From: Podarcis raffonei
Taxonomy: Eukaryota > Chordata > Lepidosauria > Squamata > Lacertidae
DNA length: 64,000 bases
Direction of reading: 5' to 3'
NCBI RefSeq assembly: GCF_027172205.1
Contig: NC_070614.1
Location: 43,267,001-43,331,000 of the forward strand
Shown here: positions 56,640 through 64,000 of the stretch, one piece after another
How positions within the stretch are numbered: position 1 is the first letter of the stretch
Layout of the letters: every line of letters begins with the position of its first letter
The notes under the pieces: model-generated
The model's input: the letters and a program-made list of their open reading frames with translations, nothing else
What the model was told of the DNA's origin: nothing
The model's database searches: none
Made by a program: the position numbers and the translations under genes

Positions 56640-56900
56640 TATGCAGAGATGGACACAGTTGAACAATGAAATTTCCTACCACAAGGGATGGCACCATCTT
56701 CAACATCTTTAGCAGATTAAACAAATTCATGGAGAATAAAGCTTACGATGGCTAGTATCAGAAGCAGTAAACCCACAGTGGCTTGGGGAACAAGAGTGCT
56801 ATTGAGTTCATCCAGCATAGCTGTTCTCATGACTGCTAGGGAAGGGAAATTGAGAGCTATTGAGGTCTCTTCCAACTGTACAATTCTGACTGTATTAGTC
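56640..56900 (+). mobile_element. CR1-clade LINE fragment, degraded
   Basis: Contains AAATTCATGGAGAATAAAGC followed by GATGGCTA, part of the same LINE end as 53173-53460 but from a slightly more upstream part. A related copy lies at the equivalent place after OR-B (62110-62400). Confidence 0.55.
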
Positions 56901-58322
56901 CTGGATTTAGCTGAAGGCTCAATGAAACTGGGCCAAAATGGCATTGGGCCAAGTTGGATTCAGACAGCACTGGGTGGGCCCATGCTGGGCTGGGCCCCCA
57001 AGAGTCATCTAGAGTTGTGGGGTGGAGGGTGGGAATATTTCAAAGGACCGTTTCACCCTCCTACTCAGTTGTGGGTGGGAAAAGGCAAAGCAGCATCTCC
57101 TTTTTTTAACAATGAAATAAAAAATATTTTTAATAAATAAAACACGGATTGCTCTGCTGCAGTTGTTGGTTTTTTTTTTTTTTTTAGAATATGTGTGTGT
57201 TATTCTATAATGACATGTTCCCTTTATTCAAAAACAGTAGTGGAATTTTCTACCACAATGGGCACTGTTCCCCGTACTTGCAATGACTGGTTGGGTACAG
57301 AAGGGATGAGACAATTTTTCGGGCATCCATGTCCCAGGCTGTACGGAGCTTTGGGCACCAACAGCAGGTCAAACCATTTGGGTAGCTGAAGCGGGAAATT
57401 GCACAAATTCAAGGGCTTGCACTTTCATTACCCCAACCTGTTTCAACCCAGGGAAAACACATCAAGGATCCAGACTCTGATCAAATTGGGGGGAGGGGTG
57501 TGTGCTAATACTGAATTAGTTTACACACACACAGACACACACACTATATGGTCAGCTATAGTAACAAACCAAGATGTATTTGTGTTTTCTTCTTATGGCA
57601 GTTAGAATGTTCATTAATAGTCCAACCTTGGAAAGACTCAAAATGGCTTACTCTGGATCACTGGGACAAGAAAGTATGGGATGTAGCCTTGATGAAAAAG
57701 CTGACTCAGCCACTACACCTGGCAATGAGCAGAAGAAAAAAGACTCTTTTGCTGAAAACTAGTGGAGCTTTATAACCTTGCTTAATAAAGAAAAAGCAGG
57801 CAAGCTAGTGCCTATGGGTTTTCAAAATATACGGCTGATTTAATAGACAGTGCAAGGGTGCCAGCTTGAATAAAATATTGGGAGGCAGGTAAGCCCCACC
57901 CCACATAATTGATCACAAGACATGGCATGCACACACAATTTGAATCCAATCAATACAAATTGAATGTCCATCAACTGGGGGGAGGGGCGCCCCCTCAAAT
58001 CTTTTACTTTTGAAAGGGGCAAAGGAACCTTGGCCCCTAAGAGTTGGATCCTATTGACATGTGAATCGACTGCTGTCCAAGGAGATCCACTTTAGCTTTC
58101 TTCCATGTTGCCAACACAAACTGTTAATTTTTTTATCCCTTGCAATGTACCCAGGAAACCAAATTAGAACTCAAACCAGCACAGAATGTACCCTTGAGAT
58201 CAGCTGTGTAACACTTACCTGAAAAGTATTACTTTTCTAATTAGCTGCAGAAAAGCAGATAAGGCAGCAGCAAATGCAGCCCCCATCAGAAGAAAATGAG
58301 CAATTAATTACAATTGCCAGCA

Positions 58323-58325
<3 letters not shown>

Positions 58326-58361
<36 letters not shown>
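58326..58361. repeat. (CA)n microsatellite
   Basis: A pure CA run just upstream of the candidate 5' exon of OR-B. The first duplicon has CT-rich sequence there instead (51106-51122). Confidence 0.95.
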
Positions 58362-58363
<2 letters not shown>

Positions 58364-58429
58364 TTTGCACCTGATTTGCTTGTTCATCCTGCCTTTTAAG
58401 CAGAGATCTCATCCACACAGGGATCTCAT

Positions 58430-58543
58430 CCCCATACCACTCACCGGCAGGAGGAGGAACTGGATCAAGCAACTCCATGCTGATGCTGAGCTGAACAGAA
58501 GTTGATGCAGAAAACCTCAATGGATATCTACTGGGATTGGCAG
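58430..58543 (+). promoter_or_regulatory. Candidate non-coding 5' exon of OR-B
   Basis: Counterpart of 51170-51273, ending TTGGCAG then GTGGGTG, a weaker donor than in OR-A (GTGAGTG). The matching acceptor before OR-B is TCTACACAG at 60976. Support is conservation between duplicons plus splice-site logic only. Confidence 0.45.
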
Positions 58544-59715
58544 GTGGGTGAAGAAACAGTTGAGAGTGTATTAGATTTTTCAAAAATGCAAGTGTGAAAC
58601 TCTGGGAAGAATGGCATACTACAGCTCCTCCAAGAGCTCCTCAGCAGTTTCCATCTGCTGGTGTTCTCTTTTTCCCTCTCTTACTCCAGTGAATCACGTG
58701 CCTTTTAGTGGCTGGATTACAGATGGATACAGGGGTAGCATAGGACTGGTCAGTATTATTAGGATGTAATTGTCCATTCAAAACCTTCAGTACCATAGGT
58801 GTAATACCTCTGAATACCAGGGCAAAGCAGCAGGAGAGGACTACTGTATCCATGCTCTGTGAGATTCTTGTAGGCATCTGATTGACCACTGCCAGAAGAA
58901 AGAATACTCTGCTAGATGGTCAAAGCCTGCTCTAGAATGGTTCAGTCCTAGCATGCTGTTGGAATACTAAGTTTGGGAAGTGGAGTTCTTTGCTAAGGGA
59001 GATTGTAAGAAACTGGGAAATCAGGTATCATTCCAGATCAGGTTGTGGCTTGTATACACGTAGCAATTTATTCTATTTTCCTTGTGTTTTCCTTATCATT
59101 ATTAAATTTCACATTACACTGGAGCTTTCACATGATGGGAAATACTTTTCAAATGACAGGCGAATATAGCGTGGGTTCAGTCCTCAATTCCATAGTTTGC
59201 AACTGATTTTTTTCTGGCAGCAAATAACATGGAAATTAGCACTAAAATTGTTCTGCTGGCGATGAAATAAGCTGCCATGAGAGTGCATCCTCTGGCCATT
59301 TATCTGAGCAATCTGTCTTCTGACAGTGCCCCAAAACTTGCTTCTTTGGATAGGAGTCACAAAACAGGACATGATAATGTATCTGGCATGTTAATAATTC
59401 TGTTGAATTTTTTCTTCTGCCTCTGAACATGTTATCATGGGTAGAAGTTACTGAGAAATCTGTGTGTCTTTGTGTGTGTCTATAATTTATTCTTACTGGT
59501 TTTTATAATACAAAGAAGCAATCAATCTCACAGGCTACCCCAGAGCTGTCTAGCTAGTTCTTTTCACTTTGCACAACACACCATCATGGTTGTAAGTTAC
59601 TACAGTGCTGTCTAATAGTGATCTTAGCACCAACAGGACTGTAGCTAAAACAGGAACCCTAAGAAATACAATCATCATCATCATCATTATCTTTCAGTAA
59701 ACACCAATGAAGTTA

Positions 59716-59972
59716 CCGTATTTTTTGCTCTATAAGACTCACTTTTTCCCTCCTAAAAAGTAAGGGGAAATGTGTGTGCGTCTTATGGAGCGACTGCGGG
59801 CTGCACAGCTATCACAGAAGCCAGAACAGCAAGAGGGATCGCTGCTTTCGCTGCACAGCGATCCCTCTTGTTGTTCTGCTTCTGAGATTCAGAATATTTT
59901 TTTCTTGTTTTCCTCTTCCAAAACCTAGGTGCGTCTTATGGTCTGGTGCGTCTTATAGGGCGAAAAATACGG
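59716..59972. mobile_element. Fold-back MITE with TA duplication
   Basis: Long inverted termini: CCGTATTTTTTGCTCTATAA at the left and the complement of CCGTATTTTTCGCCCTATAA at the right, flanked by TA. The interior also folds back (gggatcgctg and cagcgatccc). The TA duplication suggests a Tc1/mariner-type transposase, but the termini differ from the Tigger-like family. Absent from the first duplicon. Confidence 0.8.
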
Positions 59973-59975
59973 TAA

Positions 59976-60110
59976 TTCAGGGCAGATGAAAGTACTTCGG
60001 GAGTCAGTGATTGCCACCAAGTTGGATGGTTTTTAAAGGTAAACCTTTGAACAACACAATAAGAGCAGATGCAGTTCAATTATGCAGATGGCCAAAGGGG
60101 TACATTAAGA
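59976..60110 (+). mobile_element. CR1-clade LINE fragment, duplicon copy
   Basis: Degraded counterpart of 53173-53460, with the ATTCAGGGCAGATGAAA start and a CACCAAGTTGGATGGTTTTT segment. The fold-back MITE at 59716 lies directly at its edge. Confidence 0.5.
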
Positions 60111-60435
60111 GCATCTCAGGTCTGCAACCAGAATCCTGACATGCAGTCTCTGTCACACCCACCCTAGTGGTGGAGCTGCCACTAAGTCAAGAGCTATGTG
60201 AAAGCACTAGGCAGCTCAGGCTTTCTTCTCCACAGTCATCTGTGGATGGTAACACCTCCTGAGAATCTCCCCCAATCTCTTCTATAGAAGCTCTGAAGAG
60301 ACCCAAAACGTGATACTCAGGGTTACGTTGCATTTTGGAAAGTGGTCTACTTCTTAGGAAGGTGGATCGTTGCTGAGTTGGAGGTGGGTGAATGTACAAA
60401 ACATTGGGCAAAAGGTCAGTATATTTTAGGGGAAC

Positions 60436-60600
60436 TGAAAAGATGGAGAAGGGTAATAAATCATTGGTAGAGCATAGCTTTACATTGAAAAGGTCCCAGA
60501 TAGGTTTGTGAATGTTCATGTGCCTTAAGATCTGAACAGCCCCTGCCAGACAGTGTAGACTAGACTGAGCTAAATGGACCAATGTTCTGACTCAACGTAC
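60436..60600 (+). mobile_element. tRNA-derived SINE, duplicon copy
   Basis: Counterpart of 53895-54085: TCATTGGTAGAGCATAGCTT head and CCCTGCCAGACAGTGTAGAC body. It has lost box B. It ends at a (GT)n run. Confidence 0.55.
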
Positions 60601-60602
60601 GT

Positions 60603-60603
<1 letters not shown>

Positions 60604-60634
<31 letters not shown>
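60604..60634. repeat. (GT)n microsatellite
   Basis: A pure GT run directly after the degraded SINE. Confidence 0.95.
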
Positions 60635-60637
<3 letters not shown>

Positions 60638-60993
60638 CCACTTCCAAGTGTTTTTCTGCTTCTCCCATGCTTTTTAGGCATTTGTCTAAGTGGTTTTGCC
60701 TTTGTCTGCTGCTATCCTCCAGAAAACCCACTCTTTAGCGCCAAATTGCAACAAATAGCAATCCACAGAAAACCCTATCGCTGTTTGTCACGGTTCAGTG
60801 CTAAAATACGGGTTTTCCCAGGTAAAATGGCAGGGGAAATGGAAATGTGTATGAGCACTCAGACCCCAGCCAAGAATAACAGCAGTTAACACAGATACAC
60901 ACTTTCCTGATTTAACATAAGGCTGTGATGGAAGTATCTCATTACTGTCTCCTTTCTCCCTCCCCAGTCTACACAGTGATATGCAAGAAGGGA

Positions 60994-61947
60994 ATGATGT
61001 GGGAAAACCAGACAATGGTGACTGAGTTTGTTCTGCTGGGCCTCTATGAAACATGGGAAGCCCAACTTTTCATATTTATCCTCTTCCTTGTCCTTTATGT
61101 GGCTACTCTCTTCAGCAACATTCTTATTTCCTCAGCAATTTTCAGGGATCACCACCTTTCAGATTCACCCATGTTCTTTCTGCTGGGTCAACTGGCTTTC
61201 CTGGACCTCTGCCTGTCCTCCTTTGCCATCCCAAAATCTCTCTTTGATTACATTGCTCAACACCAAGCCATCTCCTTTGATGGCTGCATGGCACAAATCT
61301 TCTTCATCCATTTCTTTGGAGGCAGTGAGATGCTTTTGCTGATAGTCATGGCCTATGACCGGTATGTGGCCATCTCCCATCCTCTCCGCTATGCCTCACT
61401 CATGAACCGACACCATTGCATGGCATTTATCCTTGCCTCCTGGGCTGGTGGGTTCCTCCATGCTACTGTGCAACTGGGTTTCATCATTAATGTGCCTTTT
61501 TGTGGACCCAATCGAGTGGACAGCTTCTTCTGTGACCTCCCCTTGGTCATCAAGTTGGCCTGCACTGAAACCTACCCCCTGGAGGTCATGATGGTCACCA
61601 ACAGTGGCATTTTGTCACTGGTGTGTTTTATTGGCCTGCTTCTCTCGTATGGATTCATTTTCTACACAATCCGATCCCGGTCCTCTTCTGAAAGAACCAC
61701 CAAGGCTACCTCCACATGTACATCTCACCTCATTGTGGTCACTATGTACTTTGGGCCCATTATGTTCATTTACTTACGTCCATCCACCCAGTTCATGATT
61801 GATAAAATGCTCTCTGTCTTCTATACCTCCATTACCCCCTTGCTGAACCCAGCTATCTATGCTTTGAAGAACAAGAAGATGAAGGCTGCCATTGGACGTC
61901 TGCTCTCAAGGTTTTCTAGGCAGGTTTCCTCTCAGGGTCAGCCCTGA
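60994..61947 (+). CDS. OR-B, olfactory receptor (OR4-like)
   Basis: A single-exon OR of 317 residues, clearly a tandem paralogue of OR-A. Same landmarks: NQT glycosylation site, PMFFLLGQLAFLDLC, MAYDRYVAISHPLRY, FFCDLPLVIKLAC, PLLNPAIYALKN. The residue after DRYVAI is Ser where nearly all ORs, including OR-A, have Cys. The open frame extends 23 codons further upstream, but that extension crosses the conserved splice acceptor at 60976, and the ATG-ATG pair at 60994 aligns with OR-A, so that start is chosen. The coding region is intact. Confidence 0.95.
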   Translation: MMWENQTMVTEFVLLGLYETWEAQLFIFILFLVLYVATLFSNILISSAIFRDHHLSDSPMFFLLGQLAFLDLCLSSFAIPKSLFDYIAQHQAISFDGCMAQIFFIHFFGGSEMLLLIVMAYDRYVAISHPLRYASLMNRHHCMAFILASWAGGFLHATVQLGFIINVPFCGPNRVDSFFCDLPLVIKLACTETYPLEVMMVTNSGILSLVCFIGLLLSYGFIFYTIRSRSSSERTTKATSTCTSHLIVVTMYFGPIMFIYLRPSTQFMIDKMLSVFYTSITPLLNPAIYALKNKKMKAAIGRLLSRFSRQVSSQGQP

Positions 61948-62109
61948 TGTTAGGTAGCATGAGATGCTTCTCTCTGTGTCACAAAAGAGCAGTAAATTGT
62001 TAGTTATTAAATTTACTGCATCTCTAGCATTTTGTACACAGTGTTCAGAAAGTGGATTAGAGGTTCTTCTCATTCTCTTCATGCAGTGGAGCTGAAAAGG
62101 ACATTCTTT

Positions 62110-62400
62110 TTTTAGACAACACACACCTGAACAACACAATTTGCTAGCACTAGTGAGGACCATCAACTTGGAGGTCTTGTTTAGACAAGTTAACGGAGGG
62201 TAAGTATATCAATGGCTACTATTCCTGATGGCTATGCTACTACCAGTATCAGAGGCCATATGCCCTAGAATACCAATTACTTGGGGAACATGATTGGGAG
62301 AATGCTGTTCAGCTCGTGTTGTGTTTGTAGGTTTCTCCTAGACATGGCTGGCCACTGTAAAAACAGGATGTAGGACTAGATGGCTGGTGATGCGTAAGGG
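62110..62400 (+). mobile_element. CR1-clade LINE fragment, degraded
   Basis: Contains CAATGGCTACTATTCCTGAT, GGCCACTGTAAAAACAGGAT and GGACTAGATGG, in the order found in the squamate CR1-type LINE end. It lies at the same position relative to OR-B as 56640-56900 does to OR-A. Confidence 0.6.
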
Positions 62401-63009
62401 AACAGTAGACATCTCTGTTAGGGTACTGCCCTGGATTTGGCTGAAGGCTGAACCAAACTGGGCCAGTCTGGGTTTAGGCTGTATCTGGATGAGATAGTCT
62501 CAGATTGCCCTGTATTGGGTTGGACCACCACAAGTCATCAGGAGTTGTCAGGGTTAAGGTTATAGGTGGGTAAGCTGCAGGGGTGTGTTCCCTGTGCAGA
62601 ATGCCATGGTGAATCAGAACACTCGGCATTCATTCCAGCTGGTTTCAGGATGTTCCTATGCAAGCACCTTCCAGAAGGTAAGCAGTACGTAACAGAATTA
62701 AACTTTCCTGTTCTCAGATGAATGCTCTGCCACAGATAGCTTTTTAGAATATAAGTGTGATATGCAGTGATTTATTTTGTATCCACTGGGATCTTCACTC
62801 TGCTGTTATAGCAAATGAATCTCATGTAGTGTCCAGAGCACTGTATAGTCCTGTTGCGTTGGATGAGTTATAGTTAGTAAGGCTGTAGATGTGGACAAGA
62901 TGCTTGGATCAGTCAGGACGACCACTTGTATTCTGGATCCTTGCTCTTCATGGATGATAAAAACTAGCAAGGAGGGGATAGCTGGCTGAGCCAGGGAGAT
63001 AATGAATGC

Positions 63010-63185
63010 CTCCTTGTGAGAGGGGATGGTCCCTGCCTACTTGGAGAGGCAGTAGTAATACCACTCTTCAAGAAACCCTCATTGGATTCAGAAAATCTAC
63101 TGGCCAGTTCTCCCCTTCCAGGGCAAGGTTTTTGACTGGGTGGTCATAGACCAGATCCAGGAAACTGATTGTCTAAATCCATTTT
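63010..63185 (+). mobile_element. L2-clade LINE reverse-transcriptase fragment
   Basis: One frame reads AVVIPLFKKPSLDSENL, matching the start of the reverse transcriptase in L2-type LINEs (pattern AVV.PLLKKPSLDP), preceded in another frame by VPAYLE. Several indels separate the pieces, so it is an old, dead fragment. No counterpart was noticed after OR-A. Confidence 0.6.
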
Positions 63186-63267
63186 ACAAAAAATGATAAA
63201 TCTTCAATAAAACTGTTACAACCGTAATTTAAAACAAACAGAAGGTTTAAACCACAATAGAATAGAG

Positions 63268-63580
63268 TCCAGGGCTCAGCAGGGGGCCGGCCCACTGTCC
63301 CTCAGACCTTGTGGGGGACTGGACTATATTTTAGAAGAAGAAAAAATGAACAAATTCCTATGCCCCACAAATAACCCAGAGATGCATTTTAAATAAAAGC
63401 ATACATTCTACTCATGTAAAAACACCAGGCAGGCTCTACAAATAACCCAGAGATGCATTTTAAATAAAAGGACACATTCTATCCATGTAAAAACATGCTG
63501 ATTCCCGGACCATCCGCGGACCAGATTGAGACGGAGATTGGGCCGGATCCTGCCCCCGGGCCTTAGTTTGCCTACCCATG
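63268..63580. mobile_element. hAT-like non-autonomous element
   Basis: Flanked by near-identical 8-base duplications (gaatagag and gaatagac). The right part, with GGGCCTTAGTTTGCCTACCC, resembles a hAT element end (complement of GGGTAGGCAAACTAAGG). Inside, a unit containing AAATAACCCAGAGATGCATT is present twice (63370 and 63440 regions). No transposase. Terminal inverted repeats are poorly matched, so the left border is less certain. Confidence 0.6.
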
Positions 63581-64000
63581 GAATAGACTAAAACAAATTA
63601 CAACTCATACAAACTTTCTATACATCTGTATAGCTTTGTCTAAATAAAAATGTCAGCACAGACAAGAGACTCTTCATATTTAAGTAGAATTTTCTATCTC
63701 AAGGGCCACAATGACCTGCAATGACCAGTTGGTACAGAAGGAATAAGATTATCAATCAGGTATCCAGGTCCCAGTCTGTACGGAGCTATGGATACCAGTG
63801 ACTTTATTTTGGTACCTAAGGCAAGAAATTGCACAAATTCTAGGGCTGTGCTCAATTCTGCCCTCACCCCCCCACCTGGGAAGATCCAGAAGAAAGCCAG
63901 CCAGTTTACAGACCCAAATCAATGTATGGTGCAGTGGGGTTAATATTGAATTAGTCTTAATTTAGAGTCCAAGTAAATATATGGTCAGATATAGGAACAA

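Larger units (their letters stand above)
56465..58429. other. OR-A 3' flank and duplicon boundary
   Basis: No gene. Holds a CR1 fragment, a short block also found in V2R spacers (57060-57125) and a segment at 57240-57420 that matches 63680-63850 downstream of OR-B. Homology to the start of the first duplicon begins at about 58140, so the OR repeat unit is roughly 7.2 kb. Confidence 0.5.
58544..60976. other. OR-B upstream region / putative 5' intron
   Basis: Paralogous to 51274-55487 but shorter. It lacks the MITE and the CTTT repeat of that copy and has its own fold-back element at 59716. The parts 58560-59700 and 60600-60970 contain no recognisable gene; a (GT)n run lies at 60604-60634. Confidence 0.5.
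61948..64000. other. OR-B 3' flank
   Basis: No host gene to the end of the window. It holds a CR1 fragment, an L2-like reverse-transcriptase fragment, a hAT-type element and, at 63680-63850, the segment shared with the OR-A flank. The parts 62420-63000 and 63850-64000 show nothing recognisable. Confidence 0.5.

Noticed and set aside
58308-58583. Small frames through the (CA)n and (GT)n runs at 58.3 and 60.6 kb
   Set aside because: Repetitive Thr-His or Cys-Val translations of microsatellites, not genes.
60925-60993. Earlier ATG giving a 340-residue OR-B
   Set aside because: The extension crosses the conserved acceptor at 60976 and has no counterpart in OR-A.

Overview
This is a nuclear window from a squamate reptile (lizard or snake). 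The evidence is a tandem array of vomeronasal type-2 receptor (V2R) genes with the six-exon vertebrate layout, tRNA-derived SINEs whose ACCTTT-type tails match Bov-B LINE ends, a Bov-B LINE 3' end, a squamate-style L1, CR1/L2 fragments and several families of small DNA transposons. I cannot name the species from the sequence alone.

Layout. Positions 1-3436 are the spacer downstream of a V2R unit that survives only as an exon-6 tail (209-274). Four V2R genes follow, all on the + strand: V2R-1 (3437-9886), V2R-2 (13970-19925), V2R-3 (24446-31612) and V2R-4 (40224-47697). Each has exons of about 218, 292, 861, 228, 127 and 902 bases with conserved intron phases (2,0,0,0,1). Three read open from start to stop (874-875 residues). 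V2R-2 lacks one G in exon 4 and is called a pseudogene. V2R-3 has a GC instead of GT donor after exon 4. Spacers between genes are paralogous to one another and carry a shared old LTR fossil. The V2R-3/V2R-4 spacer is enlarged by a DIRS-like fossil, itself interrupted by a 5'-truncated L1 with an 816-residue ORF2, and by two further LTR-like fossils.

From about 50.9 kb the window changes to an olfactory receptor (OR) neighbourhood made of two tandem duplicons. Each has a candidate non-coding 5' exon, a long intron and a single-exon OR4-like coding region (OR-A 55505-56464, OR-B 60994-61947). CR1 and SINE insertions are shared by both duplicons, so these predate the duplication; small DNA transposons unique to one copy postdate it.

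Functionally, V2Rs are class C GPCRs of vomeronasal sensory neurons that detect peptide or amino-acid-type chemosignals. ORs are class A GPCRs of the main olfactory epithelium. The genes do not form an operon or pathway; they are a chemosensory gene cluster evolving by tandem duplication, gene conversion and pseudogenisation. The least expected signals are the mosaic relationships among the four V2Rs (all three possible pairings are supported by different exons), relic V2R C-terminal tails in the spacers, a rearranged intron in V2R-1, and well-resolved nested insertions with target-site duplications. I found no evidence of a wholly new biological system.
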